Shown here: positions 19,152 to 27,810 of the stretch, one piece after another
Layout: the number at the start of each line of letters is the position of its first letter
Position numbering within the stretch: position 1 is the first letter of the stretch
From: Actinacidiphila bryophytorum
GTDB lineage: Bacteria; Actinomycetota; Actinomycetes; Streptomycetales; Streptomycetaceae
Assembly: GCF_016916835.1 (NCBI RefSeq)
Contig: NZ_JAFFIX010000020.1
Location: 1-64,000, forward strand
Direction of reading: 5' to 3'
Length of the DNA: 64,000 bases
The notes under the pieces: generated by a model
Told to the model about the DNA's origin: nothing
What the model saw: only the letters and a program-made list of their open reading frames with translations
Database searches by the model: none
Position numbers and translations under genes: made by a program

Positions 19152-20243
19152 ATGACCGCTGCCCCGGAGGCCGACACAGCACCGGCGAAGGCCGAAGAAG
19201 AACGCGTGATGGACTTCCTCGAGCAGGTGATCACCGACGGGGCCGCCGCCATGGCGGGCCTGTGCACCTCGATCGGCGACCGGCTCGGCATCTATACGGC
19301 GATGGCGTCCGCAGGCCCGCTCACCTCCGCGGAACTCGCGGCGAGGACCGGCCTGGACGAGCGCTACCTGCGCGAGTGGCTGGCCGCCCAGGTCGCCGGC
19401 GAGTACGTCGGGTACGACGCAGAGTCCGACCGCTACGAGCTCCCGGCCGAGAAGGCCGCGGTCCTGGCCGACCCCGACGCGCCGACGTACGCGGCCGGGA
19501 TGTTCACCATGCTGCAGGCGCTCTACGGCACCGAGGACGCGCTGCTCGACGCCTTCCGCACCGGTGAGGGGGTCGGCTGGGGCGAGCACGGACCCGCGCT
19601 CTTCGAGGGCACCGCGAAGTTCTTCCGGCCCGGATACGCCGCCGCGCTCGTGCCGGAGTGGATCGCCGCGGTCGACGGGATGACCGCCAAGCTGGAGCGG
19701 GGCGGCCGCGTCGCCGACGTCGGCTGCGGCTACGGGCACTCCACGCTGCTGATGGCCGAGGCCTTCCCCGCCTCCCGCTTCCACGGCTTCGACTTCCACC
19801 GCCCCTCCGTCGAGGCGGCCCGCGGGCTCGCCGCACAGGCCGGGCTCAGCGACCGGGTGGAGTTCGACGTGGGGACGGCACAGGACTTCCCCGGCGGCGA
19901 CTTCGACCTGGTCACCTTCTTCGACTGCCTGCACGACATGAGCGACCCCGGCGGCGCCCTGCGGCACACCGCGGACGCACTCGCCGAGGGCGGCACCTGC
20001 CTGCTGGTGGAGCCGAACATGTCCGCCGACATCCGCGAGAACGTCCACCCGATCGGCCGCGGCATGTCCGCCGCCTCGGTGGCCGTCTGCCTGCCGTCCG
20101 CGCTCGCCCAGCCAGGACCCGAGGCGCTCGGCAACCACGCCGGCGAGGAGGCCATGCGGCACATCGCCGACGAGGCGGGCCTGCACCACTGGGCGCTCGC
20201 CGCCGAGAGCCCGGTCAACCGGGTCTACGCGCTCGCCCGCTGA
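19152..20243 (+). CDS. Class I SAM-dependent methyltransferase with an N-terminal winged helix
   Basis: The 363-residue protein has an N-terminal winged-helix dimerisation-like domain (LTSAELAARTGLDERYLREWLAAQV, about residues 55-85) of the kind found in O-methyltransferases. A Rossmann methyltransferase domain follows, with SAM motif I VADVGCGYGHS (187-197) and later FDFHRPSVEAAR and DLVTFFDCLHDMSDP. The substrate is unknown. ATG 19152 lies 12 nt after AAGGAGG. Confidence 0.85.
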   Translation: MTAAPEADTAPAKAEEERVMDFLEQVITDGAAAMAGLCTSIGDRLGIYTAMASAGPLTSAELAARTGLDERYLREWLAAQVAGEYVGYDAESDRYELPAEKAAVLADPDAPTYAAGMFTMLQALYGTEDALLDAFRTGEGVGWGEHGPALFEGTAKFFRPGYAAALVPEWIAAVDGMTAKLERGGRVADVGCGYGHSTLLMAEAFPASRFHGFDFHRPSVEAARGLAAQAGLSDRVEFDVGTAQDFPGGDFDLVTFFDCLHDMSDPGGALRHTADALAEGGTCLLVEPNMSADIRENVHPIGRGMSAASVAVCLPSALAQPGPEALGNHAGEEAMRHIADEAGLHHWALAAESPVNRVYALAR

Positions 20244-20263
20244 CCCGCGGCGGCCGCCCCGCC

Positions 20264-20292
20264 TTGACCGGTGATCCGGCGCTGGTCAGGCT
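20264..20292 (+). promoter_or_regulatory. Promoter of the LuxR-type gene (leaderless)
   Basis: TTGACC (20264-20269), 17 bp, then CAGGCT (20287-20292). The ATG at 20299 is 12 bp after the first base of the -10, so transcription should begin at the start codon. Confidence 0.7.
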
Positions 20293-20298
20293 GGATGC

Positions 20299-21027
20299 AT
20301 GGGCACGGTCGGGGAGGCCGCACTGCGCCGCGTACTGGCCGTGGTGGACCTGCTGATCGACGCCGACGACGAGGACGCGCTCGTTCCGGTGCTGCTCCCG
20401 ATGCTGCTCGCGGCCCTGCCGGGTGACAGCGTCGTATGGACCCCGCACCCGGGTTCCGCCGCCCCGCTCACCCTGCCCCGCGACCTGCTCGCCCCGAGCC
20501 TGTTGGCCGCCTTCCGGCACGGCGCCGCCGCCGACCCGCTGGTCGTGCACACCACCGGCGGCCCGGGCACACCCGTCCGCCGCTCGGCCATGCAGAGCCG
20601 CGCCGAATACCACGCCCTGCCGCTCTACGCGGACGTCTACCGGAAGGTGGGCGCGGACGACCAGCTGGCCATGGCCTTCCCCGCGGGGCGGGAGGGTGGC
20701 GCCGAGCGCCGGGTGTGCCTGGCCGTCAACCGCAGCGGCAGCGACTTCACCGACGCCGACCTGGCCGTCGCGGCCATGCTCAGGCCCCGCCTCGCCCGCA
20801 CCCTCGACCGGCTGCACCGCACCCCGCCGGCCCGTGCCCTGGTCAGCCGCCGCGAGGCGGAGGTGCTGACGCTGCTGGCGCACGGCCTGACCAACGAGCA
20901 GATCGGCCACCGGCTGGCGATCAGCCCGCGCACCGTCGACAAGCACCTGGAGCACGCCTACGCCAAGCTGCGGGTCTGCGGCCGGGTGGACGCGGCGAAC
21001 GTGTGGCTGGCGGGGCCGCGGCCCTGA
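20299..21027 (+). CDS. LuxR-type (NarL-like HTH) transcriptional regulator
   Basis: The 242-residue protein has a C-terminal LuxR helix-turn-helix (about 178-238: SRREAEVLTLLAHGLTNEQI, then AISPRTVDKHLEHAYAKL). The N-terminal 170 residues have no receiver-domain aspartate pocket and look GAF-like, so small-molecule sensing is more likely than phosphorylation. It stands alone, facing the VOC gene tail to tail with 3 bp between the stop codons. The target is unknown. Confidence 0.85.
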   Translation: MGTVGEAALRRVLAVVDLLIDADDEDALVPVLLPMLLAALPGDSVVWTPHPGSAAPLTLPRDLLAPSLLAAFRHGAAADPLVVHTTGGPGTPVRRSAMQSRAEYHALPLYADVYRKVGADDQLAMAFPAGREGGAERRVCLAVNRSGSDFTDADLAVAAMLRPRLARTLDRLHRTPPARALVSRREAEVLTLLAHGLTNEQIGHRLAISPRTVDKHLEHAYAKLRVCGRVDAANVWLAGPRP

Positions 21028-21030
21028 GCG

Positions 21031-21444
21031 TCAGCCCTTGGACTGGTTGAACCGCACCTCGTTGCCCGCGGGGTCGCGGAAGGCGCAGTCGCGTACGCCG
21101 TAGGGCTGGTCGGTCGGCTCCTGGACGACGTCGGCGCCGGCGCCCTGGACGCGGTCGAAGGTCTGGTCGACGTCGTCGGTCCAGAAGACCACGCGGGCGT
21201 AGACGCCCTTGGCCATCAGGTCGGCCACCGCGCTGCGGTCCGCGGGTGACATGTTCGGGTTGGCGGCCGGCGGTTCGAGGACGATGTCGACCTCGGGCTG
21301 GGAGGGCGAGCCGATGGTGACCCAGCGCATGTCGCCGTAGCCGACCTCGTTGCGCACTTCGAGGCCGAGCACGTCCCGGTAGAACTCGATGGCCTTGTCG
21401 TGGTCGTCGACGGCCAGGAAGGTGTGTGAGAGCTTGATGTCCAT
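21031..21444 (-). CDS. VOC family (glyoxalase/dioxygenase-like) protein
   Basis: The 137-residue protein has two beta-alpha-beta-beta-beta modules of the vicinal oxygen chelate fold (MDIKLSHTFLAVDDHDKAIEFYRDVLGL, then YARVVFWTDDVDQTFDRVQG and DPAGNEVRFNQ). The substrate is unknown; members include glyoxalases, fosfomycin or bleomycin resistance proteins and antibiotic-binding proteins. It begins 5 bp after the stop of the AraC gene on the same strand, so the two form a regulator-effector operon. Confidence 0.88.
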   Translation of the reverse strand: MDIKLSHTFLAVDDHDKAIEFYRDVLGLEVRNEVGYGDMRWVTIGSPSQPEVDIVLEPPAANPNMSPADRSAVADLMAKGVYARVVFWTDDVDQTFDRVQGAGADVVQEPTDQPYGVRDCAFRDPAGNEVRFNQSKG

Positions 21445-21449
21445 GCAGC

Positions 21450-21875
21450 TCACGCTAGGGCAGGACCCGCACCCCTGGCTTCTTTGTTCCTGACCGGTCG
21501 GGTGACCATCTTCGCGACGCAGGCCGGCAGCGCGGACAGCTCCGAGTGGTTGCGGGCGCGGTAGGCGCTCGGCGTCTCGCCCACCAGCTCGGTGAAGCGT
21601 GAGCTGAACGAGCCGAGCGAGGAGCAGCCGACGGCCATGCACACGTCGGTCACCGACATGTCGCCCCGCCGCAGCAGGGCCTTGGCCCGCTCGATCCTGC
21701 GGGTCATCAGGTATGCGTACGGCGTCTCGCCGAAGGCCGCGCGGAAGCTGCGCGAGAAGTGCCCGGGCGACATCACGGCCTCGCGGGCGAGCGCCGAGAC
21801 GTCCAGCGGCCGCGCGTAGTCGCGGTCCATGCGGTCGCGGGCTCGCCGCAGTCTCACCAGGTCCGACCTGTCCAT
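21450..21875 (-). CDS. AraC family transcriptional regulator
   Basis: This 141-residue protein is almost only the two-helix-turn-helix AraC DNA-binding domain (about residues 8-108; YARPLDVSALAREAVMSPGHFSRSFRAAFG, then DVCMAVGCSSLGSFSSRF). The ligand domain is absent. The short tail is basic. ATG 21875 has CATACT 12 bp upstream (21882-21887 on the plus strand), so it is probably leaderless. It likely regulates its own operon with the VOC gene. AraC-VOC pairs often respond to toxic electrophiles, but that is inference. Confidence 0.87.
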   Translation of the reverse strand: MDRSDLVRLRRARDRMDRDYARPLDVSALAREAVMSPGHFSRSFRAAFGETPYAYLMTRRIERAKALLRRGDMSVTDVCMAVGCSSLGSFSSRFTELVGETPSAYRARNHSELSALPACVAKMVTRPVRNKEARGAGPALA

Positions 21876-21925
21876 GGGGCCAGTATGCCCACACCCTCCG
21901 ACAGTCCTTGCGTTCCGACCGCTCC

Positions 21926-21960
21926 CGATATATCGTTGAAGCATCGCGAACGATCACGAT
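21926..21960. promoter_or_regulatory. PadR-type operator region
   Basis: CGATATATCG (21926-21935) is a palindrome. ATCGTT (21932-21937) and AACGAT (21949-21954) form an inverted repeat with 11 bp between, and a further ACGAT lies at 21956-21960. Repeated ATCGT/ACGAT half-sites are typical of PadR operators. The block sits just before the PadR ribosome binding site, so PadR probably represses itself. Confidence 0.7.
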
Positions 21961-21973
21961 AGGAGATTGCGTT

Positions 21974-22588
21974 ATGCATGGACACGGACATGGACACGAG
22001 CACGGCCCCTGCGGTCACGACCGCCACGGATGGGGCGAGCACGAGGGCCGCAGGGCCGCTTTCGGGCCGTTCGGACCGCCCTTCGGCGGCGGCCCCTTCG
22101 GGCCCGGCGGACGGGGCCGCGGGGGACCGCGCGGCCGGGCCAGGCGCGGTGACGTACGGGCCTCGATCCTGGCCCTGCTCAAAGACCGGCCGATGCACGG
22201 CTACGAGATGATCCAGGAGATCGCCGAGCGCAGCGGCGGCGCGTGGAAGCCGAGCCCCGGCTCGGTCTACCCGACGCTGCAGCTGCTGGAGGACGAGGGC
22301 CTGATCAGCAGCGAGAGCGAGGGCGGCAAGAAGCTGTTCACGCTCACCGACGCCGGCGCCCAGGAAGCCGAGGCGGGACCCGAGGCGCCCTGGGAGGACG
22401 CCGGCCGCGGCATCGACTGGGACGCCATGAACGAGATAAGGAAAGCCGGCGGCGGCCTCGTCGAGGCCTTCCGCCAGGTCTGGGCCACCGGCACCCCCGA
22501 GCAGCGCGACAAGGCGCTGACCGTGGTGAACGAGGCCCGCAAGCGGCTCTACCTGATCCTGGCCGACGAGGACACCGGCCGGGACTGA
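21974..22588 (+). CDS. PadR family regulator with a His/Gly-rich N-terminus
   Basis: The 204-residue protein has a PadR winged helix at about residues 58-130 (VRASILALLKDRPMHGYEMIQEI, then WKPSPGSVYPTLQLLEDEGLI). A C-terminal dimerisation helix pair follows. The first 24 residues contain nine histidines (MHGHGHGHEHGPCGHDRHGW), followed by a Gly/Pro/Phe stretch; this could bind metal. ATG 21974 follows TAGGAG. The operator lies immediately upstream and no obvious efflux partner is adjacent, so targets other than itself are unknown. Confidence 0.88.
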   Translation: MHGHGHGHEHGPCGHDRHGWGEHEGRRAAFGPFGPPFGGGPFGPGGRGRGGPRGRARRGDVRASILALLKDRPMHGYEMIQEIAERSGGAWKPSPGSVYPTLQLLEDEGLISSESEGGKKLFTLTDAGAQEAEAGPEAPWEDAGRGIDWDAMNEIRKAGGGLVEAFRQVWATGTPEQRDKALTVVNEARKRLYLILADEDTGRD

Positions 22589-22596
22589 GCCACCCG

Positions 22597-22623
22597 GCGG
22601 CCCGGGGCGGCTCCCCGGGCCGC
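22597..22623. terminator. Terminator hairpin between the convergent PadR and LacI genes
   Basis: GCGGCCCGGGG (22597-22607) pairs perfectly with CCCCGGGCCGC (22613-22623) around CGGCT. It probably works in both directions. Confidence 0.75.
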
Positions 22624-22650
22624 GGTACCGCGTCGGGCCGGCCGCGGGGA

Positions 22651-23676
22651 TCACACCCCGGGCCGGCTCGATCCGCGTATCAGCAGCCGGGTCGGGATGA
22701 TCCGCGGCTGCGCCTCGACGGTGTCCACCGTCGTGGAGTCGATCAGCCCGCGCAGCGCCTCCACCGCCGCCACCCCGAGCCCCCGCTGGTCCTGCGCGAC
22801 CGTGCTCAGGGCCGGCCGCACCAGGGCCGCCGCGTCGATGTCGTCGAAGCCGACCACCGCCAGGTCGCGCGGCACGGAAAGACCGGCGTCCGCGGCCGCG
22901 TGAATGGCGCCGATCGCCATCTGGTCGCCCGCCGCGAAGATCGCGGTGGGCCGGTCGGGCACCGACAGCAGCCGCTTGCCCGCGGCCTCGCCGCTGGCCA
23001 GGAAGAAGTCCCCCTCCGTCACGTACTCCGGCGGCACGCTCAGCCCCAGCCGGGAGCAGGCCCGCAGATAGCCCGCGAGCCGCTCGGCGGCCGGCGGCAG
23101 GTGCAGCGGCCCGGTGACGGTCGCGATCCTGCGGTGGCCCAGCTCGTACAGGTGCTGCACGGCGGCCTCCGCGCCCGCCGCGTTGTCCGAGCTGACCCGG
23201 ACCGTACGCGGCCCGGTGAAGGCGGTGTCGATGCCCGCGCAGGGCACCGTGGAGTCGGCGAGCACCCGCAGGCAGCGGTCGTCCGGCGGTGTGGTCAGCA
23301 CGATCACCCCCTCCAGGTTGTGCCGCTGCACCGCCTGCAGGTGCGCGCCGTCCTGGTCCTGCTCGCCCGGTGTGGTCAGCAGCATCAGGTGGTAGTCCGC
23401 GTCCGACAGGGCCGTGCGCACCGCGCTGAGCAGGCCCAGCAGGAAGGGGTTGTGCTGGCCCAGCGCCTCCTGCCCGCTGTCCCACACCAGGCCTATGGTG
23501 TCGGAGCGGCGGCGTACCAGCGTGCGGGCGGGTTCGTTGGGCGCGTACCCCAACTCGCTGGCCAGTCGCCGGATCTTGGCCCGCGTGGCCTCGCTCACCT
23601 CGGCCCGGTCGTTCAGCGCCCGGGAGACGGTGGCGGTCGACACACCGCTGCGGCGGGCGAGTTCACGGATGTTCAC
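22651..23676 (-). CDS. LacI family transcriptional repressor
   Basis: The 341-residue protein starts with the LacI helix-turn-helix (NIRELARRSGVSTATVSRALN, residues 2-22, with the hinge SELGYAPN following). The periplasmic-binding-like sugar domain then follows (TIGLVWDSG, AIFAAGDQMAIGAIHAA, DLAVVGFDDID). GTG 23676 was chosen because family members start directly at the HTH; an in-frame ATG 40 codons upstream would add an unrelated Pro-rich leader. It is divergent from the secreted GH3 glucosidase and very likely represses it through AAACGTTT at 23859, with a beta-glucoside as inducer. That ligand is inference. Confidence 0.9.
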   Translation of the reverse strand: MNIRELARRSGVSTATVSRALNDRAEVSEATRAKIRRLASELGYAPNEPARTLVRRRSDTIGLVWDSGQEALGQHNPFLLGLLSAVRTALSDADYHLMLLTTPGEQDQDGAHLQAVQRHNLEGVIVLTTPPDDRCLRVLADSTVPCAGIDTAFTGPRTVRVSSDNAAGAEAAVQHLYELGHRRIATVTGPLHLPPAAERLAGYLRACSRLGLSVPPEYVTEGDFFLASGEAAGKRLLSVPDRPTAIFAAGDQMAIGAIHAAADAGLSVPRDLAVVGFDDIDAAALVRPALSTVAQDQRGLGVAAVEALRGLIDSTTVDTVEAQPRIIPTRLLIRGSSRPGV

Positions 23677-23816
23677 GGCATACCCGTTCTGCGCGAGTGG
23701 ACAGTGGAGACAGGGTCGGGGCGGGGTCGGCGGCGGTGTGGAGGCGGTGGGCAGGTGGTACGGGGGCGGTGCGGAGGAGGTGTGCGCAGGTCGCAAAATG
23801 CTTCCTGCGCACAGTC

Positions 23817-23868
23817 TTGACGATCAGTCGGGGCAAGGACAGACTTCCCGCCGATCGGAAACGTTTAC
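23817..23868 (+). promoter_or_regulatory. Promoter and LacI operator of the GH3 glucosidase gene
   Basis: TTGACG (23817-23822), 17 bp, then CAGACT (23840-23845) form a promoter with a start expected near 23852. GGAAACGTTTAC (23857-23868), with the perfect core AAACGTTT, sits just after it. This is the classical position for a LacI-type block to transcription. Confidence 0.75.
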
Positions 23869-23920
23869 GGCAATCGGCCCCGGTCCGCCGGGGACCCCCA
23901 ACAGGAACGGGACGCCTGCG

Positions 23921-26206
23921 ATGCCAACGAACGCTCGACGACTACGCATGAGAAGCCTCCTGACACTCGCCACCGCGGCCGCCTGCGTCGCGGCCGTGGC
24001 CTCCGTACCGGCACAGGCCGGCGACAACCCGAGCTACACCAACCCCAAGGCCCCCGTCGACGTCCGGGTCAAGGACCTCCTCAAGCGTATGACGCTGGAG
24101 GAGAAGATCGGGCAGATGGACCAGATCTCCGTCGTCAGGATGCAGGGCGACTGCGAGTGGAGCGGTGGTGCCTACACCGAATCCTGCATGAAGTCCGTAC
24201 TGGTCGACAATGCCGCGGGCTCGGTCCTCTCCGGCGGCGGCGCCGGTCCGTCCGTCAACACGCCCCAGAACTGGGCGACGATGGTCAACACCGTGCAGAA
24301 GTACGCGATCGACAACTCGCGCCTGCACATCCCGATCATCTACGGCGTCGACGCCGTCCACGGCCACAACAACGTGCTCGGTGCCACGATCTTCCCGCAG
24401 GAGATCGGCATGGGCTCCACCTGGGACCCGCAACTGGTCCAGGACGCCGGCGCCTCCACCGCCAAGTCCGTCGCCGCCACCGGCATCGACTGGAACTTCG
24501 CCCCCGTCGCCGACATCGCCCGCGACCAGCGCTGGGGCCGCTACTACGAGACCTACGGCGAGGACCCGCTGCTGTCCGGCACGCTGGCGTCCGCCGCGGT
24601 CCGCGGCATCCAGGGCGCGGACGGCGCCAAGGACGTCGCCGCCACCGTCAAGCACTTCGCCGGCTACGGCGAACCCGGCAACGGCCACGACCGGGTACCG
24701 GGCGACGTCTCGATCCGCTACCTCCAGGACACCCTGCTCCCGTCCTACAAGCAGGCGATCGACGCCGGCGCCATGTCCGTCATGGTCAACTCCGGTGCCG
24801 TCAACGGCATACCGGCTACCTCCTCGCACTACCTGCTGACCGACGTGCTGCGCGACCGGTGGGGTTTCAAGGGCGTCGTGGTCAGCGACTGGCAGGACGT
24901 CCGCGCCCTGCAGACCAGCTACCACATCGCCGCCGACTACCCCGAGGCCGTCGCCAAGGCCGTCAACGCCGGCCTGGACATGGCGATGGAGCCGTACGAC
25001 GCGCAGGGCTGGAGCGACGGGCTCAAGACCGCCGTGCAGCGCGGCCTGGTCTCCGTCAAGCGGATCGACCAGTCCGTGACCCGCATCCTGACCATGAAGT
25101 TCCGCCTCGGACTCTTCGAACACCCCTACGTCGACGCCGCGAAGGCCGACTCCCGGGTGATCGGCGCCGACACCGCGCTGGCCCGGCAGGCCGCGGACGA
25201 GTCGCAGGTGCTGCTGCGCAACGACGGCAACGTGCTGCCCGTGGCGGCGTCCACCAAGAAGATCGTCGTCGCCGGCTCCTACGCCGACGACATCAACGAC
25301 CAGGCAGGCGGCTGGACCGTCGGCTGGCAGGGCGTGCCCGCGGGCGTGCAGCTGCCCGGCACCACCGTGCTCCAGGGCATCAAGGAGGCCGCGCCATCGG
25401 GGACGACCGTGGTCGGCGCGACCTCGGCGGACGACGCGGTCGCCCAGGCCAAGGACGCCGACCTGACCGTCGTCGTGGTGGGCGAGAAGGCGGCGGCCGA
25501 GGGCTCGGCCGACTCCCCGCGGCCCGAACTGTCCGCCGACCAGCAGGCGCTGGTCAAGTCGCTCAAGGCGACCGGCAAGCCGGTGGTCACCGTGGTGATC
25601 GCCGGGCGTCCGCTGGTGCTCGGCGACGCCGACGGCACCCAGGGCCTGCTGATGGCCTGGCTGCCCGGCAGCGAGGGCGGCCACGCGGTCGCCGACGTGC
25701 TCTTCGGCAAGGTCAACCCCAGCGGCCGGCTGAGCGCGTCCTGGCCCAAGGACGTCGGCAACGAGCCGCTGTACTACCAGCAGCTCCCCGGCACCAACAG
25801 CGGGCCCGAGTCCGGCTACGACGCCGCCTACCGCTTCGGCGCGGGACTGTCCTACACCACCTACTCCGTCGACTCGGTCAAGGCGTCAGCGGCGAGCGTC
25901 CGCTCCCGCGACACCGTCAGCCTCAAGGTCGGCGTCTCCAACACCGGTGACCGCGCGGGCGACATGGTCGTGCCCGTCTACGTCTCCCAGGCATCGAGCG
26001 ACGTGCTCGCACCGCCCGCGAAACTCGTCGCCTTCACCAAGGTGCACCTGGGCGCCGGGCAGAGCACGACCGTGACGCTCACCGTGCCGCCGAGCCGGCT
26101 CGCCGTCACCCCCGGCGACATCGACGGCTCCGGCCCGCAGCAGGTGGCCCGCGGGGCGTACGTCTTCACCGCCGGCGCCCAGAGCACGACGGTGACCGTG
26201 CGCTGA
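23921..26206 (+). CDS. Secreted glycoside hydrolase family 3 (beta-glucosidase-type)
   Basis: The 761-residue protein has a signal peptide (basic MPTNARRLRMR, a hydrophobic core, then VPAQA before GDNPSYTNP). The GH3 N-terminal barrel follows (YGVDAVHGHNNV; nucleophile aspartate in VVVSDWQDV, about D323), then the GH3 C-terminal domain (ADESQVLLRNDGNVLPV) and a fibronectin III-like tail. It should release glucose from beta-glucosides or beta-glucans outside the cell. The inverting or retaining substrate range (glucosidase versus exo-glucanase) is not decided by sequence. ATG 23921 was preferred; ATG 23948 would still give a signal peptide but a shorter n-region. Confidence 0.92.
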   Translation: MPTNARRLRMRSLLTLATAAACVAAVASVPAQAGDNPSYTNPKAPVDVRVKDLLKRMTLEEKIGQMDQISVVRMQGDCEWSGGAYTESCMKSVLVDNAAGSVLSGGGAGPSVNTPQNWATMVNTVQKYAIDNSRLHIPIIYGVDAVHGHNNVLGATIFPQEIGMGSTWDPQLVQDAGASTAKSVAATGIDWNFAPVADIARDQRWGRYYETYGEDPLLSGTLASAAVRGIQGADGAKDVAATVKHFAGYGEPGNGHDRVPGDVSIRYLQDTLLPSYKQAIDAGAMSVMVNSGAVNGIPATSSHYLLTDVLRDRWGFKGVVVSDWQDVRALQTSYHIAADYPEAVAKAVNAGLDMAMEPYDAQGWSDGLKTAVQRGLVSVKRIDQSVTRILTMKFRLGLFEHPYVDAAKADSRVIGADTALARQAADESQVLLRNDGNVLPVAASTKKIVVAGSYADDINDQAGGWTVGWQGVPAGVQLPGTTVLQGIKEAAPSGTTVVGATSADDAVAQAKDADLTVVVVGEKAAAEGSADSPRPELSADQQALVKSLKATGKPVVTVVIAGRPLVLGDADGTQGLLMAWLPGSEGGHAVADVLFGKVNPSGRLSASWPKDVGNEPLYYQQLPGTNSGPESGYDAAYRFGAGLSYTTYSVDSVKASAASVRSRDTVSLKVGVSNTGDRAGDMVVPVYVSQASSDVLAPPAKLVAFTKVHLGAGQSTTVTLTVPPSRLAVTPGDIDGSGPQQVARGAYVFTAGAQSTTVTVR

Positions 26207-26259
26207 ACCCGCCCGGCCAGCGGCGTGCGAGTACGCCGTCCTGGCGGCGCTGACATGCG

Positions 26260-26304
26260 GCGGCCGGCCGTGGCCGGGGTCCACCCCCGGTCGCGGCCGG
26301 CCGC
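26260..26304 (+). terminator. Terminator after the GH3 gene
   Basis: GCGGCCGGCCG (26260-26270) pairs with CGGCCGGCCGC (26294-26304). An inner CCGGGG/CCCCGG stem makes a long two-part GC hairpin 54 bp after the stop. Confidence 0.75.
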
Positions 26305-26404
26305 AATACGCGTGCGCGGCGAGGGCGCAACGGGAAGGCTTGGCTCGCAAGGCCTGGCCTTTCACGGCTCGGATCACACAGCCGCACACCGCTCTGGAGG
26401 ACCC

Positions 26405-27097
26405 GTGCACGCCGAGGACGACGACACCTCCGCAGCCGACAGCGACCTGATGGCGAAGGTCTGGGCCGCGCCGGTGCTCGCCGGGCCGCTGCCCGGCTTC
26501 GACCCGGACACCGCCCCCGCCGCGCCCGGGCGGCTCTTCGCCGAATGGCTCGGCAAGGCGCTGGCCGACGGTGTGCCCGAGCCGCACATCGTGACGGTCA
26601 GCACCGCCGCCGCCGACGGCACGCCCAGCGCCCGGGTGGTGATGCTGCGCGGCATCGACTCCGCGGACTGCGCCGTCCGCTTCGCCGGCGACCGGCTCAG
26701 CGGCAAGGGCCGGGACATCTCGGCGCGGCCCGCCGCCGCACTCACCTGGTACTGGCCCGCGCACGGCCGGCAGATCCGCATGGCCGGACCCGTGGACCTG
26801 CTGGGCGCCGAGGCCACCCGCCGGGACTTCCTCGGCCGCTCGCCCCACTCCCGGGCCGCCGCCTTCACCGGCAGGGTCAGCGCCCCGCTGGGCGGGCCCG
26901 AGGAGTACGAGCGCGAGCGCCGCGCAGCCGAGGACCTGGTGGCCGCGCACCCCGGGCGGATCCCCGCCAGCCACGCCGTCTACCGGCTGCGTGCCGAGGA
27001 GGCCGAGTTCTTCCAGGCCCGCCCGGAGCGGTGGCACCTGCGGCTGCGCTACACCCGCGAGGGCGGCGGCTGGTCCCGCACTTTGCTGTGGCCATGA
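26405..27097 (+). CDS. Pyridoxamine 5'-phosphate oxidase (PdxH) family protein
   Basis: The 230-residue FMN split-barrel protein has PdxH landmarks. FAEWLGKALADGVPEPHIVTVSTA is at the FMN-side start, ARVVMLRGIDSADCAVRFAGDRLSGKGRDI follows, and RWHLRLRYTREGGGWSRTLLWP is the C-terminus, matching the RLxPYRFRxxxGxW-like end. Function is oxidation of pyridoxamine/pyridoxine phosphate to PLP. Several consensus arginines are replaced, so it may be a related flavin oxidase (PhzG-like) rather than the main PdxH. GTG 26405 follows TGGAGG. Confidence 0.8.
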   Translation: MHAEDDDTSAADSDLMAKVWAAPVLAGPLPGFDPDTAPAAPGRLFAEWLGKALADGVPEPHIVTVSTAAADGTPSARVVMLRGIDSADCAVRFAGDRLSGKGRDISARPAAALTWYWPAHGRQIRMAGPVDLLGAEATRRDFLGRSPHSRAAAFTGRVSAPLGGPEEYERERRAAEDLVAAHPGRIPASHAVYRLRAEEAEFFQARPERWHLRLRYTREGGGWSRTLLWP

Positions 27098-27103
27098 CTC
27101 ATC

Positions 27104-27143
27104 CCCGCGGAGGAGGGGCGCGCCGCACGCCCCCCTCCGCGGG
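27104..27143 (+). terminator. Terminator after the PdxH-like gene
   Basis: CCCGCGGAGG (27104-27113) pairs with CCTCCGCGGG (27134-27143), with inner GGGGCG/CGCCCC and one bulged A. Confidence 0.8.
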
Positions 27144-27198
27144 CTGACGCGTGAATGCCCCGCTGAGCCGATGCGGCACGCCCGTCCGCCCTGGTGGA

Positions 27199-27747
27199 AT
27201 GGCAGTCGTGTACAGCGACCACGGGCCGCCCGTCGACCCGGCCCACCCGGCGGACGACGCCCACCTCACCGCGGAGGTGCGCGCCGTCGCCGCGAGCGCC
27301 CGGCGGCGTGCGGTCAGGGACGGCGACCCGCAGGCCGACACCGCCCACCTGTTGCACTCACTGCTGGAGAACGACCCCGACGCACGCGCCGCCTGCGACG
27401 CGGCAGCCGGCAGCAGCGCCCGGGTGCTGGGCTACCTGGTGCAGCGCAGCATCGGCTACGGGCTGCGCTGGCGCGGCTCGGTGGAGGACTCCGGTGCGCT
27501 GCCCACCCTCACGGTCACGGTGCCCGGCTGGAGCCCCGCCGCGGCTGCGGCCTTCCGCACCGCCGTGCAGCTGGCCGGCCGGCGCGGCGGGGCGCAGGCC
27601 GACGGCGTCGACCTGCTGCACGCCCTGGCCGCCGACCCCGACTGCCGGGCCGCCGACGTCCTGCGCTCGGCCGGCCTCGACCCCGACGGCCTCCACGACG
27701 GCCCGGCCCCGGGACCAGGCGCCATGCCGGGCCCGCGGGAGCCGTAG
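27199..27747 (+). CDS. Clp N-terminal (Clp R repeat) domain protein
   Basis: The 182-residue protein contains two Clp R-type repeats. One is near residues 20-75 (ADTAHLLHSLLENDPDARAACDAAA) and the other near 115-165 (ADGVDLLHALAADPDCRAADVLRSAGLDP). No AAA+ ATPase domain is present. Stand-alone ClpN-like proteins may act as adaptors or decoys for ClpC/ClpP substrates, but this is not demonstrated. The start is uncertain: GTG 27151, ATG 27199 and GTG 27208 are all in frame without a clear ribosome binding site. ATG 27199 is a compromise. Confidence 0.7.
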   Translation: MAVVYSDHGPPVDPAHPADDAHLTAEVRAVAASARRRAVRDGDPQADTAHLLHSLLENDPDARAACDAAAGSSARVLGYLVQRSIGYGLRWRGSVEDSGALPTLTVTVPGWSPAAAAAFRTAVQLAGRRGGAQADGVDLLHALAADPDCRAADVLRSAGLDPDGLHDGPAPGPGAMPGPREP

Positions 27748-27775
27748 GGCTCGCAGGATGTCAGGAATTAAAGGG

Positions 27776-27804
27776 GTGACGGTCCTGTCGCGTGCTGACA
27801 TGAT
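27776..27804 (+). promoter_or_regulatory. Leaderless promoter of the first EamA gene
   Basis: GTGACG (27776-27781), 17 bp, then CATGAT (27799-27804). ATG 27811 lies 12 bp after the first base of the -10. Confidence 0.55.
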
Positions 27805-27810
27805 GACCTG

